A DNA stretch of 64,000 bases from Alteromonas macleodii (GCF_903772925.1 NZ_LR812090.1:3432599-3496598), one strand, 5' to 3'; positions 53,598 to 63,088 are shown, numbered from the stretch's first letter. The notes: generated by a model not told the origin, from the letters alone. A program made the numbers and translations.

Positions 53598-54440
53598 TTA
53601 CTCGCCGTCTTGTTTGTGTAGGTGCACATCCATTTGCGGGAATGGAATTGAAATACCTTCTTTGTCAAAGCGAAGTTTAACTTGCTCTGTAAAGTCGAAC
53701 TTAACTGCCCAGAAATCTGCAGCATTTACCCAAGGGCGTACTACGAAGTTAACACTGCTATCAGCAAGTTCAGAAACCGCTACAGTCGGAGCAGGTTCAG
53801 CTAGAATTCGATCATCCGCTTCAATCATTTCTTGCAACACTTGCTTAGCTTTAAGTAAGTCAGCGTCATAACCAATACCAACAACCATATCTACACGACG
53901 AGTATCTTTCGCAGAGTAGTTAGTGATGTTACCGCTATAGATATTGCCGTTTGGAACGATAATTTCTTTGTTATCAGGCGTATTCATTGTAGTTGTGAAA
54001 ATACCAATCTTTTTGATTGAACCTGCAGTACCCGCAGCTTCAACAAAATCACCCGCTTTGAACGGCTTAAATACTAGTAGCATTACGCCTGCTGCAAAGT
54101 TTTTAAGTGAATCTTGTAATGACAGACCAATGGCTAAACCAGCCGCACCTAATATGGCTACAAGTGAAGTAGTATCCACACCTAGTTGATCTAGTGACGC
54201 GACGATAACAAATAGCATCAAGATAGCACTAAGTATCGCTTCTAGAAAATCCACCAACATGTCATCGTATTTAGATTTAGCCATTAAGCGTCTAAATACA
54301 GACAGAATAAATCCAACTACGATTTTACCGACTACATAAATCGCAATCGCCATTAGGATATTGATGCCCCATGGAATGGCGTAGTCGTTTATGTACCTTT
54401 CAACATCACTTGCTGAAAAAAGTGAGAGTTTTTCTTCCAT
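53598..54440 (-). CDS. mscS: Small-conductance mechanosensitive channel MscS
   Basis: A 280-residue MscS channel. Start: ATG 54440 (MEEKLSLFSASDVERY) with AAGGACC upstream; longer frame to 54509 rejected. Three membrane helices occupy about residues 20-125, TM3 with the Gly/Ala-rich segment GAAGLAIGLSLQDSLKNFAAG, then the beta domain FKPFKAGDFVEAAGTAGSI and the C-terminal cage ending ISIPFPQMDVHLHK. It acts as an osmotic safety valve in the inner membrane. Length equals E. coli MscS (286). Confidence 0.95.
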   Translation of the reverse strand: MEEKLSLFSASDVERYINDYAIPWGINILMAIAIYVVGKIVVGFILSVFRRLMAKSKYDDMLVDFLEAILSAILMLFVIVASLDQLGVDTTSLVAILGAAGLAIGLSLQDSLKNFAAGVMLLVFKPFKAGDFVEAAGTAGSIKKIGIFTTTMNTPDNKEIIVPNGNIYSGNITNYSAKDTRRVDMVVGIGYDADLLKAKQVLQEMIEADDRILAEPAPTVAVSELADSSVNFVVRPWVNAADFWAVKFDFTEQVKLRFDKEGISIPFPQMDVHLHKQDGE

Positions 54441-54895
54441 AATATGGTCCTTGTCATGGTTAGTTGTAATTAGCATACATACGGTAGCAGCTATTCGTAT
54501 TATCACCAATACACAATAGGTCCAAACAGCGTAAATTCGCCCTAAAGTCTAAGCCTTATAGGCCCTTGATAGTGTTAGCATTATCCAAAAGTAGCGATAC
54601 ATAACGCTACTCTTAGTTACAACGTATACCAAAGTTTAAGTATTTTTTTGAATAATTGTCACACACATGTCACTCAACAAAGGCACTATTTTACATCGAA
54701 GCTTGAATGCGCTTTGTGGTCTTTTTAACTTTTTCGGAAGTTACCGAGTTTTAAGACTTTTTTTTTGATGATTTTTCAGCCTTAAAGTTTTAGACTAAAG
54801 TCTCATAAGATTGACGCAGAAAATGGGTTTCGGTCCTTTTCCGCTAATTTTTATGAACGAGCTTTAGCAAACTATGTCACTTAAAGGATTAACGC
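54441..54895. other. Intergenic region upstream of mscS and the small membrane peptide gene
   Basis: A 455-bp AT-rich gap with divergent flanks. It contains a short hairpin AGTAGCG / CGCTACT (54590-54611) without a T run and several long T tracts. No coding frame of note was found until the short gene at 54896. Confidence 0.5.
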
Positions 54896-55075
54896 ATGTT
54901 GCTTCTCATAACCCTATTTTCGGTTGTTTTGTGTTTATTTTTATATTCACTTCGCACCGATAAAGGAAAACACACTAAGTATGCAAGAGCGGAATACCGC
55001 CCAGCACAAAAATCGAAGCCTTCTTCCACAGTGTTGGAAAACTCTTCGAGCAACTCTTCGCCCTCTGCGGCATAG
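54896..55075 (+). CDS. 59-residue single-span membrane peptide, hypothetical
   Basis: A short frame with ATG 54896 and AAAGGATT as a good ribosome site. Residues 2-18 (LLLITLFSVVLCLFLYS) form one membrane segment; the rest is basic, then a Ser/Asn-rich tail (SSTVLENSSSNSSPSAA). It resembles small one-span proteins but matches no family I know. The same frame stays open for 43 more codons after the TAG stop. It lies upstream of rsmE on the same strand, 155 bp apart. Confidence 0.5.
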   Translation: MLLLITLFSVVLCLFLYSLRTDKGKHTKYARAEYRPAQKSKPSSTVLENSSSNSSPSAA

Positions 55076-55230
55076 AGTAAACCTACGAGTCAGGTGATTA
55101 TTAAAGATAGGTCGCGTGTTGCCGTTTGTGTAAGTTTTTCTCCAATTATTTACATGATGCCGTCGACAGCATTGCAACCTGCATATACAGACACGTATCA
55201 TACGCATTAAAACCAAACACCTGATTCCTT

Positions 55231-55959
55231 ATGCGTATACCAAGAGTTTATTACCCCAACCCCATTCCTTTAGAACAAGAATTTGAATTAACCGAAGATG
55301 CGGGTCATCACATCGCTACTGTGCTGCGCATAAAGCCCAATCGCCCTATTGTGCTATTTAACGGCGATGGCAACGAATACAGTGCACAAGTCATAAGTGT
55401 TCAAAGAAAAAAAGTAACGGTTGAAGCCGACGCATGTCTTTCTTTAGCAAAAGAGTCCCCCCTCCACCTTCACTTAGGTCAGGGTGTTTCTAAGGGCGAT
55501 AGAATGGACATTGTGCTACAAAAAAGCGTAGAGCTTGGCGTAACAGAGATAACGCCTGTTATTACCGAACGATGCACAGTAAAACTTGACGAGTCACGCT
55601 GGGAAAAGAAAATTCAGCAATGGCAGAAAATTATCATTGGCGCCTGTGAACAAAGTGGTCGCAACATTATTCCTGTGCTCAATGCCCCGGTAAATTTAAG
55701 TCAGTGGCTGTCCTCATCAACCAATACTACGCGGTTGGTTTTAGCACCCGGCGCAGAACAAAGCTTAGCGAGGCAACCTTATAATACTCAAGGCTTTCGA
55801 CTACTTATAGGCCCAGAAGGCGGGTTATCAGACACAGAAATCCATCAAGCTAACGAAAACGGTTATCAATCGGTAAGTTTAGGCCCACGTATTTTACGTA
55901 CCGAAACGGCGGCAATTACGAGTTTAAGTATTCTCCAGGCACAACACGGCGACTTTTGA
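55231..55959 (+). CDS. rsmE: 16S rRNA m3U1498 methyltransferase RsmE
   Basis: RsmE methylates N3 of U1498 in 16S rRNA. The 242-residue protein has the N-terminal PUA-like domain (MRIPRVYY, DAGHHIATVLRIKPN) and the SPOUT fold with QGVSKGDRMDIVLQKSVELG, then the SAM-knot segments LLIGPEGGLSDTEI and LGPRILRTETAAIT. Length equals E. coli (243). Followed by gshB, an arrangement common in gammaproteobacteria. Confidence 0.95.
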   Translation: MRIPRVYYPNPIPLEQEFELTEDAGHHIATVLRIKPNRPIVLFNGDGNEYSAQVISVQRKKVTVEADACLSLAKESPLHLHLGQGVSKGDRMDIVLQKSVELGVTEITPVITERCTVKLDESRWEKKIQQWQKIIIGACEQSGRNIIPVLNAPVNLSQWLSSSTNTTRLVLAPGAEQSLARQPYNTQGFRLLIGPEGGLSDTEIHQANENGYQSVSLGPRILRTETAAITSLSILQAQHGDF

Positions 55960-56098
55960 GGATATATTTTAAACCCTTTTTTTTTACAGGCCTATGCTAG
56001 ACCAATAACTTGAAGTATTAGGGTGTGACCCAATATACAAAGATTATCGGCAGGGCTATATGAGCCGACATTTTATAAACATTCAAGGTGAGAACATT

Positions 56099-57052
56099 AT
56101 GCAATATACCGTTGGCGTAATTATGGACCCCATCGCAAGCGTTAAGCCACATAAAGACACAAGCTTTGCGATGATGCTTGAAGCTCAGCGCCGCGGTGCA
56201 AAGGTTGTTTATTTCGAACTAAAAGACCTGTATTTAGACAATGGTAAGCCTATGGGTTTGGGCAAAACCGTGTCGGTTAAAGACCAAGCGACAGATTTCT
56301 ACGCGATTGAAGACGAAGCAACCCTGTATTTAGGGGATATTGATGTTTTACTTATGCGTAAAGATCCGCCTTTTGACAGCGAATTTCTGTACGCCACCCA
56401 GATATTGTCGCTAGCGCAAGACGCTGGAGCACTGGTTGTAAATAATCCTCAGGCCCTACGTGACTACAACGAAAAATTGTTTACATCGTATTTCCCAGAG
56501 CATATCCCGAATACTCTCGTATCAAACAACCAAACGATTATTCGTGAGTTTCATGCCAAGCATCAAGATATTATCTGTAAGCCCTTAGACGGTATGGGTG
56601 GCGCCTCTATATTCAGAGTAAAGCCTGACGGTAATAATTTAGGCGTAATTATTGAAACTCTGACTCATTTGGGCACGCGCTATATGATGGTACAGGAGTA
56701 CCTTCCAGAGATTAAAGACGGTGACAAGCGTGTATTGATTGTAGATGGTGAAGTAATGCCATACTGCTTAGCGCGACTGCCAACCAAAGGGGAAACAAGA
56801 GGGAACTTGGCCGCCGGTGGCACTGGCCGCCCTCAGCCAATTTCTGATTCAGACCGCGCATTGGCTGAAGCCATAGCTCCTACGCTTAAAGAAAATAATA
56901 TTTTGTTTGTAGGGCTTGATGTAATTGGCAATAAAATTACAGAAATAAACATTACCAGCCCAACGTGCGTAAGAGAAATAGAAGCCGCGTACGACGTAGA
57001 CATTATGGGCGCACTGTTTGACGCAATTGAAAAGCGCTTAGCCAACAGATAA
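56099..57052 (+). CDS. gshB: Glutathione synthetase GshB
   Basis: GshB joins gamma-glutamylcysteine and glycine using ATP. Start: ATG 56099 with AAGGTGAGAA as ribosome site gives MQYTVGVIMDPIASVKPHKD (317 residues, E. coli 316); the longer frame from 56060 is unlikely. ATP-grasp motifs are visible: CKPLDGMGGASIFRV, VQEYLPEIKDGDKRVLI, GGTGRPQPIS and the C-terminal NITSPTCVREIE. It is the second step of glutathione synthesis, supplying the peroxiredoxin-glutaredoxin protein encoded elsewhere in this window. Confidence 0.97.
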   Translation: MQYTVGVIMDPIASVKPHKDTSFAMMLEAQRRGAKVVYFELKDLYLDNGKPMGLGKTVSVKDQATDFYAIEDEATLYLGDIDVLLMRKDPPFDSEFLYATQILSLAQDAGALVVNNPQALRDYNEKLFTSYFPEHIPNTLVSNNQTIIREFHAKHQDIICKPLDGMGGASIFRVKPDGNNLGVIIETLTHLGTRYMMVQEYLPEIKDGDKRVLIVDGEVMPYCLARLPTKGETRGNLAAGGTGRPQPISDSDRALAEAIAPTLKENNILFVGLDVIGNKITEINITSPTCVREIEAAYDVDIMGALFDAIEKRLANR

Positions 57053-57190
57053 ACGTACTTTGCACTAGTCACCGGCGCGAGTAGCTCAGATAAAGCTCAG
57101 CATGGGTGAATACAGGGCCTTTTATACTTAATGTTAAATGGCCCCCTAAAGTAAAAGACGTTAGTAAAATATAGTAGTAAAAAGCAAACT

Positions 57191-57757
57191 ATGACGGAAT
57201 TAAAAAGCCTACAAAATCACTTTTTGGTCGCAATGCCTAGCTTAGACGATCCCTACTTTTCACGTTCACTCATTTATGTTTGTGAGCACAATGCTGAAGG
57301 CGCTATGGGCATTGTGGTGAATCAGCCCTCTACTATGAACGTAAAACAACTTCTTGAACAAACTGATAAAGAGTTGACAGTTTCTGAAGACAAGGCAGAA
57401 CAAATCGTACTCGCGGGCGGACCCGTCAACCAAGAACGTGGGTTTGTGTTGCATTCGTCGCAGAAATCCTGGGCGTCTAGTCTTAAGCTCGCGCCGGGGA
57501 TCATGGTTACCACATCAAAGGACATTTTGACGGCTATCGCTAACGATGAGGGCCCAGAGGACGTGCTTATTGCTTTAGGTTACGCTGGGTGGACACCTGG
57601 GCAACTTGAAAAGGAAATGCAGGAAAATGCGTGGCTAACCATAGAAGCGGACGAAGAAATTCTGTTTAACACTCCTATGCATAAAAAATGGCAAGCAACG
57701 GTAAATAAACTCGGTGTTGATGTATGGCAGCTAGCTCCGGGAGCCGGGCATGCCTGA
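57191..57757 (+). CDS. yqgE: UPF0301/AlgH family protein YqgE
   Basis: A 188-residue YqgE (AlgH) protein. Characteristic segments are [20 protein letters not shown] near the start, [31 protein letters not shown] and [15 protein letters not shown]. Biochemical role is not settled; in Pseudomonas it was linked to alginate gene control. It overlaps ruvX by 8 bp, the conserved pair. Confidence 0.95.
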   Translation: MTELKSLQNHFLVAMPSLDDPYFSRSLIYVCEHNAEGAMGIVVNQPSTMNVKQLLEQTDKELTVSEDKAEQIVLAGGPVNQERGFVLHSSQKSWASSLKLAPGIMVTTSKDILTAIANDEGPEDVLIALGYAGWTPGQLEKEMQENAWLTIEADEEILFNTPMHKKWQATVNKLGVDVWQLAPGAGHA

Positions 57758-58181
57758 TATAGGAAACCGTACTGTACTTGCGTTTGACTTTGGTACTAAG
57801 AGTATTGGCGTAGCGGTAGGCCAAGAAATTACTGGCACTGCTTCACCGCTTGCAGCGCTTAAAGCACGAGACGGCATTCCAGATTGGGCATTGATAGAAA
57901 AGCTTTATGAAGAATGGCAACCCCATGTTGTCGTTGTTGGTTTACCGCTAAATATGGATGGTACAGAGCAGGAAATGACCCAACGAGCTCGCAAGTTCGC
58001 CAATCGACTCCATGGACGTTTTCGTGTTGCAGTGGAAACCTGTGACGAGCGTCTTACTACTACCGACGCTAAAGCTATGCTGTTTGAGTTAGGTGGCTAT
58101 AAAAAGCTTACTAAGGATAAAGTTGATAGCGTATCAGCTTGCGTGATCTTTACCAGCTGGAGCGAAAGCCAGTACGAGTAG
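57750..58181 (+). CDS. ruvX: Holliday junction resolvase-like RuvX/YqgF
   Basis: A 143-residue RNase-H-fold nuclease (YqgF), required for 16S rRNA 5' end maturation in E. coli. The first Asp is in [15 protein letters not shown], the conserved Glu-like position in [16 protein letters not shown] and the last segments in [16 protein letters not shown] and [11 protein letters not shown]. It is translationally coupled to yqgE and followed by a hairpin terminator. Confidence 0.95.
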   Translation: MPDIGNRTVLAFDFGTKSIGVAVGQEITGTASPLAALKARDGIPDWALIEKLYEEWQPHVVVVGLPLNMDGTEQEMTQRARKFANRLHGRFRVAVETCDERLTTTDAKAMLFELGGYKKLTKDKVDSVSACVIFTSWSESQYE

Positions 58182-58206
58182 CCACCTTTGCGCTACTCTT
58201 TGTTGT
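58176..58206 (+). terminator. Terminator after ruvX
   Basis: GAGTAGC - 9 bases - GCTACTC stem overlapping the ruvX stop, followed by TTTGTTGTTAATTTT. Confidence 0.65.
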
Positions 58207-58227
58207 TAATTTTCAGTTCCTGTACTT

Positions 58228-58545
58228 TTACTTTTCCGCGCCGCACTGCCAGCATACATCGAATGCGCTGCCGTTTTCCTCACCACACGCGTTACATCGC
58301 CAGTCTTCACTGCTGTTATTCGTATTACGTGATTTGTGAACGATGGCCTCGATAACTTTCGACGCCCGTGCATACCAGCTATCGTCGATGAGCCACACCT
58401 CCTGCTGAGAATCCTGCCAAGGCAGCTCTCCTATAGCACCACCAGCAAATTCATTTTTTACCATATAGGGAATAGACAGCGCATCAAGTTCGCTGCGAAC
58501 CGCTTGCATTTCAAAAGCGTCTTGTGAGGAGAAAAGTTTTTTCAA
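58228..58545 (-). CDS. DUF2007 protein with C-terminal zinc ribbon
   Basis: A 105-residue protein. Residues 1-72 match DUF2007: KKLFSSQDAFEMQAVRSELD, then GGAIGELPW and VWLIDDSWYARASKVIE. Residues 80-105 hold a short zinc ribbon, WRCNACGEENGSAFDVCWQCG. DUF2007 proteins resemble a GlnB-like fold and may bind ligands or partners; the role is not known to me. Convergent with ruvX; upstream lies the pilTU terminator. Confidence 0.85.
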   Translation of the reverse strand: MKKLFSSQDAFEMQAVRSELDALSIPYMVKNEFAGGAIGELPWQDSQQEVWLIDDSWYARASKVIEAIVHKSRNTNNSSEDWRCNACGEENGSAFDVCWQCGAEK

Positions 58546-58594
58546 TGACTATCCTATTGCAATAAAATAATGCATACCGCGTAGAGCTTATACG

Positions 58595-58620
58595 AAAAAG
58601 CAGCCCTTGGGCTGCTTTTT
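58595..58620 (-). terminator. Terminator after pilU
   Basis: AAAAAGCAGCCC / GGGCTGCTTTTT, a 12-bp perfect stem with a 2-base gap, and T run on the minus strand, about 60 bases past the pilU stop. Confidence 0.88.
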
Positions 58621-58679
58621 GAGTAATTATCCAGGTACCGCTTTTTCAAAGTGTAACTGCTGTACTGAAGAAGCAGTGC

Positions 58680-59792
58680 CTAGTCATCCATATCAATAGA
58701 CACATTAGACAAGGTGCCTAAGCTAGAACCGTCGCTAGTATCAAGCTTGATCATTAAGCGCAGATCGTTAGGCGAGTCAGCATGGTGAAGCGCTTGGTCC
58801 ATGTCTATCTTACCTGCTTTATACAAATCATATAGGGCCATATCAAAGCTTTGCATGCCCTGCTCTTTACCCTTTTTCATGGCTTCTTTTAATGCGCCTA
58901 TTTCGTTACGCTGAATAAGATCGCGCACTAACGGCGAGTTAAGCAGTATTTCTATAGCCGCTACCCTGCCCTTACCGTCTGGTGTTGGCACAAGTTGTTG
59001 AGCAACAATAGCGCGTATGTTCAGGCTTAAATCGAAGCGCAGCTTATCGTGCTGATCTTTAGGCGCCAAGTGCATAATGCGCTCTATAGCTTGGTTCGCG
59101 TTATTGGCGTGTAGCGTGGCTACACATAAATGCCCTGTATCGGCAAACGACATGGCATATTCCATGGTTTCCATTGAGCGAATTTCACCAATAAGAATCA
59201 CATCAGGAGCCTGACGAAGCGAGCTTTTGAGTGCGTCGTCGAAGGACTGAGTATCAATGCCCACCTCGCGCTGCGTGATAACACAGTTTTTATGCTCGTG
59301 AACAAATTCGATAGGATCTTCAATGGTTAATATATGCCCATGAGTGTTTTCATTTCTGTGCCCAATGAGCGCAGCCAATGACGTGGATTTACCCGTGCCT
59401 GTTCCGCCTACAAAGAGAACAAGACCGCGTTTAGACATAATAATTTCTTTTAGTACTCGCGGCAGACCCAAATCATCAGCTTTAGGAATTTGTGTCACGA
59501 TTCGACGGATAACCATACCCGCTTGGTCGCGCTGCCAGAATGCTGAACAACGGAAACGGCCAATACCGTCACGTACGATGGCGAAATTACATTCCTTCGA
59601 CGTATGAAATTCGTCTCGCTGCTTTTCGGTCATCGCTTCGTGAACCAGCGCGAGCGACTCTTCTACCGACGTAGCACTTTCCGTCACTGGCGTTAGTTTG
59701 CCGTTAATTTTGGCGCTTACCGGAAACTCAGCCGTTATAAATAAATCCGACGCATTGGTATCGACCATTTTTTGTAATAGTGAATCTAGCAT
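58680..59792 (-). CDS. pilU: Type IV pilus retraction ATPase PilU
   Basis: A 370-residue hexameric ATPase of the PilT/PilU group. The N-terminal LDSLLQKMVDTNASDLFITA is PilU-like. Walker A is FVGGTGTGKSTSL, followed by the Asp box LTIEDPIEFVHEHK and Walker B VILIGEIRSMETME, and the His box ATLHANNANQAIERI. It acts with PilT in pilus retraction. It starts 8 bp after pilT and probably shares its transcript. Confidence 0.95.
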   Translation of the reverse strand: MLDSLLQKMVDTNASDLFITAEFPVSAKINGKLTPVTESATSVEESLALVHEAMTEKQRDEFHTSKECNFAIVRDGIGRFRCSAFWQRDQAGMVIRRIVTQIPKADDLGLPRVLKEIIMSKRGLVLFVGGTGTGKSTSLAALIGHRNENTHGHILTIEDPIEFVHEHKNCVITQREVGIDTQSFDDALKSSLRQAPDVILIGEIRSMETMEYAMSFADTGHLCVATLHANNANQAIERIMHLAPKDQHDKLRFDLSLNIRAIVAQQLVPTPDGKGRVAAIEILLNSPLVRDLIQRNEIGALKEAMKKGKEQGMQSFDMALYDLYKAGKIDMDQALHHADSPNDLRLMIKLDTSDGSSLGTLSNVSIDMDD

Positions 59793-59800
59793 AATGGCCT

Positions 59801-60844
59801 CTAGAAGTTGTTCATAGACTGTTTATCCACTGACTTTGCCGCCGCATCTTCTTTGCTTATGACCCCCATAGCTACCAGTCGCTGTAAGCATTGATCCATG
59901 GTTTGCATACCATGTGCTTGCCCGGTTTGAATAACCGAGTACATCTGCGGCACTTTATCTTCACGAATAAGGTTTCTAATAGCTGGGATGCCCACCATAA
60001 TTTCGTGAGCAGCCACACGACCCCCACCTACTTTCTTAAGCAGAGTTTGCGATATAACCGCGCGTAGCGATTCCGATAACATTGAACGCACCATGGCTTT
60101 TTCCTCTGCTGGGAACACATCAATAATACGGTCAATGGTTTTAGGTGCTGAGTTGGTGTGTAGCGTACCAAACACCAGGTGGCCTGTTTCTGCAGCTGAA
60201 ATAGCAAGGCGAATGGTTTCTAAGTCACGAAGCTCACCAACCAGAATAACATCAGGGTCTTCACGAAGCGCTGAGCGCAGAGCGTTATTAAACGAGTGCG
60301 TATCGCGGTGTACTTCACGCTGGTTTACCAAACTAAGTTTATTGTCGTGAACAAATTCGATCGGGTCTTCTATAGTAAGAATATGTTCGCGTTTATGCGT
60401 ATTAATATGGTCAACCATGGCTGCTAGGGTGGTACTTTTACCCGAACCTGTAGCGCCGGTGACTAGCACTATTCCGGTAGGCTGATTAATGATGTCTTTA
60501 AAAATTTCGGGCGCGCCAAGGTCGTCTAAGGTTAACACCTTGCTAGGAATGGTACGTAGCACCGCCGCGGCACCGCGATTTTGAACAAAGGCATTAACAC
60601 GAAAACGGGACAAACCATTTACTTCGAATGAAAAATCGGTTTCTAAGTTTTCTTCGTACTCTTTGCGCTGCATGTCATTCATAATCTCGTAAACAAGACC
60701 ATGAACTTGCTTGTGATCGAGGGCAGGCACGTTAAGTTTACGCATCTCGCCATCTACACGAATAATTGGTGGTAGGCCCGCTGATAAGTGTAAATCTGAG
60801 GCGTTATTCTTAACACTGAAAGCCAAAAGTTCGGTAATATCCAC
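59801..60844 (-). CDS. pilT: Type IV pilus twitching motility ATPase PilT
   Basis: The main retraction ATPase, 347 residues. The start is the GTG at 60844 (MDITELLAFSVKNNASDLHL) with ribosome site GGAGAA; a longer frame to 60877 would include residues not found in the family. Walker A is VTGATGSGKSTTLA, the Asp box LTIEDPIEFVHDNK, Walker B VILVGELRDLETI and the C-terminal AIRNLIREDKVPQM (AIRNLIRE) motif is conserved. It is divergent from yggS with only 27 bp between the starts. Confidence 0.95.
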   Translation of the reverse strand: MDITELLAFSVKNNASDLHLSAGLPPIIRVDGEMRKLNVPALDHKQVHGLVYEIMNDMQRKEYEENLETDFSFEVNGLSRFRVNAFVQNRGAAAVLRTIPSKVLTLDDLGAPEIFKDIINQPTGIVLVTGATGSGKSTTLAAMVDHINTHKREHILTIEDPIEFVHDNKLSLVNQREVHRDTHSFNNALRSALREDPDVILVGELRDLETIRLAISAAETGHLVFGTLHTNSAPKTIDRIIDVFPAEEKAMVRSMLSESLRAVISQTLLKKVGGGRVAAHEIMVGIPAIRNLIREDKVPQMYSVIQTGQAHGMQTMDQCLQRLVAMGVISKEDAAAKSVDKQSMNNF

Positions 60845-60871
60845 AACCACTTCTCCAAAACAAGGTGAATA

Positions 60872-61558
60872 ATGCAAACAATAGCAGAAAGACTAGATTC
60901 CGCACGAAAAGGAATAGACCAAGCCGCTACCAGTGCACATCGTCCACCAAAAACCGTTAAATTGCTAGCGGTTAGCAAAACAAAACCCGTATCAGATATC
61001 ATTGAAGCGTATGAAGCGGGACAACGAATGTTTGGCGAAAACTACGTGCAGGAAGGTGTTGAAAAGGTTCAAGAACTTTCAAGACTCGAAGATATTGAGT
61101 GGCATATGATTGGCCCTATTCAGTCAAATAAAACTAAAGTAGTAGCCGAACATTTCGACTGGGTTCAGTCAGTAGACAGAGAGAAAATAGCCCGCCGCCT
61201 TAATGAGCAACGCCCAGCCTCAATGCCGCCATTAAACGTATGTATTCAGGTGAACATTGATGATGAAGGCAGTAAGTCTGGCGTAGCGCTCAACGAATTA
61301 GCGTCTTTAGTTGAGTTCATAGCTTCACAGGAGCGCCTTTGCTTACGCGGTTTGATGGCTATTCCCAAGGCCAATCCCAGTGAAGAACAACAGCGCGCTA
61401 CGCTAACTAAGCTAAAAGAATTATTTGACCACTACCATACATCACTGAGCAATTTTGATACCCTATCCGTAGGAATGAGTAGTGATATGGCAGAAGCAAT
61501 TCAACATGGCTCTACCATGGTTCGAATAGGTACCGCTATTTTCGGAAAACGTACTTAG
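60872..61558 (+). CDS. yggS: PLP-homeostasis protein YggS
   Basis: A 228-residue single-domain TIM-barrel pyridoxal-phosphate-binding protein (COG0325). The Schiff-base lysine is Lys36 in LLAVSKTKP, and later GENYVQEGVEK, WHMIGPIQSNKTK, SVGMSSDMAEAIQHGST and VRIGTAIFG are standard. It maintains free vitamin B6 and amino-acid balance. First gene of the yggS-proC-yggT run, as in many relatives. Confidence 0.96.
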   Translation: MQTIAERLDSARKGIDQAATSAHRPPKTVKLLAVSKTKPVSDIIEAYEAGQRMFGENYVQEGVEKVQELSRLEDIEWHMIGPIQSNKTKVVAEHFDWVQSVDREKIARRLNEQRPASMPPLNVCIQVNIDDEGSKSGVALNELASLVEFIASQERLCLRGLMAIPKANPSEEQQRATLTKLKELFDHYHTSLSNFDTLSVGMSSDMAEAIQHGSTMVRIGTAIFGKRT

Positions 61559-61634
61559 CCATACCTATAGTGCTTAGCTTTTAGTGAGCAGCTTTGCTAC
61601 ACAGACTTAAATGCAATCAACAAATAGGATTTAC

Positions 61635-62456
61635 ATGCAACAGAAAAAATTAGCATTTATTGGCGCGGGTAACATGAGCCGCAGCATCATCAGTGGTCTT
61701 ATCAAATCTGGGTATGCGAAAGAAAATATTCTTGCGGCAAACCCGTCCACTCCAAAGTTAGACGGCCTTAAAGCCGAGTTTGGTATTCACACCACGCAAT
61801 CTAACGATGAAGCTTGCCAATTCGCTGACGCCATTGTGCTTGCGGTAAAACCACAAATTATGGGTGATATGTGCGGCGAACTGCAAAAAAATAACGACCT
61901 ATCGGGTAAGTTGTTTATGAGCATCGCAGCCGGTCTACCCGTTGCCAGATTACAAGAGATGTTAGGCGGCGAATACCCTGTGGTTCGTATTATGCCAAAT
62001 ACACCAAGCTTGTTAGGCAAAGGCATGTCGGGTATGTACGCCGACGATACAGTGTCTGAGTCTGACAGACAGTACGTAGACGATGTGATGAACAGCGTGG
62101 GCGAAACCGTTTGGGTAGATAAAGAAGAGGGTATTAACGGTGTTATCGCCGCAGCGGGCAGCAGTCCAGCCTATTTCTTCTTGTTCCTACAAAACATGCA
62201 AGAAGAAGCCATGAACATGGGATTTGATCAAGCCCAGTCACGCCTTATGGTGCAGCAGGCTATGTTGGGTGCAGCTGAAATGGTTTGTAACAACCCAGAC
62301 CTTGAATTAAGTGAGCTTCGTGCCCAAGTTACGTCAAAGGGCGGCACCACAGCCGAGGCCGTAAATACCTTCATTGATGAAGGCTTAAAAGATATTGTCA
62401 GCAAGTCGATGCGGGCAGCCGTAGCGCGTGCTGAAGAAATGGCAAAACAGCTATAA
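61635..62456 (+). CDS. proC: Pyrroline-5-carboxylate reductase ProC
   Basis: The last step of proline synthesis, 273 residues. Start: ATG 61635 after AGGATTTAC; the frame from 61611 is unlikely. Visible: FIGAGNMSRSIISGL (NADPH loop), AVKPQIMGDM, RIMPNTPSLLGKG, GSSPAYFFLF and the C-terminal SKGGTTAEAVNTF. No oddity. Confidence 0.96.
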   Translation: MQQKKLAFIGAGNMSRSIISGLIKSGYAKENILAANPSTPKLDGLKAEFGIHTTQSNDEACQFADAIVLAVKPQIMGDMCGELQKNNDLSGKLFMSIAAGLPVARLQEMLGGEYPVVRIMPNTPSLLGKGMSGMYADDTVSESDRQYVDDVMNSVGETVWVDKEEGINGVIAAAGSSPAYFFLFLQNMQEEAMNMGFDQAQSRLMVQQAMLGAAEMVCNNPDLELSELRAQVTSKGGTTAEAVNTFIDEGLKDIVSKSMRAAVARAEEMAKQL

Positions 62457-62476
62457 CGTTTTAGGAAAAACACAAC

Positions 62477-63013
62477 ATGAATGCAACGGTATTTTTGGTT
62501 GATACCTTATTTAGCCTTTATTTGATGGTGGTTATTCTGCGCCTTTGGTTACAAATGGTTCAAGCAGACTTTTATAACCCAATGAGTCAATTTGTAGTAA
62601 AAGCAACCCACCCTATCGTGGGGCCGTTGCGCCGTGTTATCCCGTCAATCGGCAGATTCGACACCGCTACCTTTATATTGGCGATAGCGGTATGCGCGCT
62701 TAAACTCGTTACTCTTGGGCTTATGTTTGGCGGTACGCTAAACCCCGTAGGCATAGCCATTTTATCGGTAATTGGCGTGGTAAAAGAAACCCTATCGCTA
62801 ATGTTTTGGGTATTGCTGTTACGTGCAATTTTAAGCTGGGTATCGCAAGGTCAATCTCCGGTAGACTATGTGCTGTATCAACTAACTGAACCCTTTTTAG
62901 CGCCTATTCGCAAAGTCATTCCTCCACTAGGTGGCCTTGACTTGTCGGTACTGATTGCCATCATCGCATTACAGTTTTTACAGCTTCTGATCCAAGACAC
63001 TTTCCCTATGTAA
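62477..63013 (+). CDS. yggT: YggT family membrane protein
   Basis: A 178-residue membrane protein with two YggT repeats: the first around residues 5-75 (LRLWLQMVQADFYNPMSQF ... PLRRVIP), the second around 110-175 (RAILSWVSQGQSPVDYVL ... APIRKVIPPLGGLDLSVL). It begins 21 bp after proC, the usual neighbour. The role in E. coli is linked to potassium or osmotic responses; not certain here. Confidence 0.93.
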   Translation: MNATVFLVDTLFSLYLMVVILRLWLQMVQADFYNPMSQFVVKATHPIVGPLRRVIPSIGRFDTATFILAIAVCALKLVTLGLMFGGTLNPVGIAILSVIGVVKETLSLMFWVLLLRAILSWVSQGQSPVDYVLYQLTEPFLAPIRKVIPPLGGLDLSVLIAIIALQFLQLLIQDTFPM

Positions 63014-63065
63014 ACAATGTTTACTACAGGCATTAAAGGTGAATCCTTAGGTCATACAGTATTAT

Positions 63066-63088
63066 GCAGCGGGTACGCCCGCTGTTTT
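63066..63088 (+). terminator. Possible attenuator hairpin between yggT and the DUF4426 gene
   Basis: CAGCGGG-TACG-CCCGCTG followed by TTTTGT, 53 bases after the yggT stop and about 40 bases before the next start. The T run is short, so partial termination is likely. Confidence 0.6.

Noticed and set aside
54947..55216. 89-residue Arg/Cys-rich frame on the minus strand upstream of rsmE
   Set aside because: Low-quality composition, no ribosome site, and it runs opposite to the better-supported 59-residue gene.
57112..57145. GGGCC/GGCCC hairpin between gshB and yqgE
   Set aside because: Long loop, internal mismatch and no T run; not distinct enough to call a terminator.
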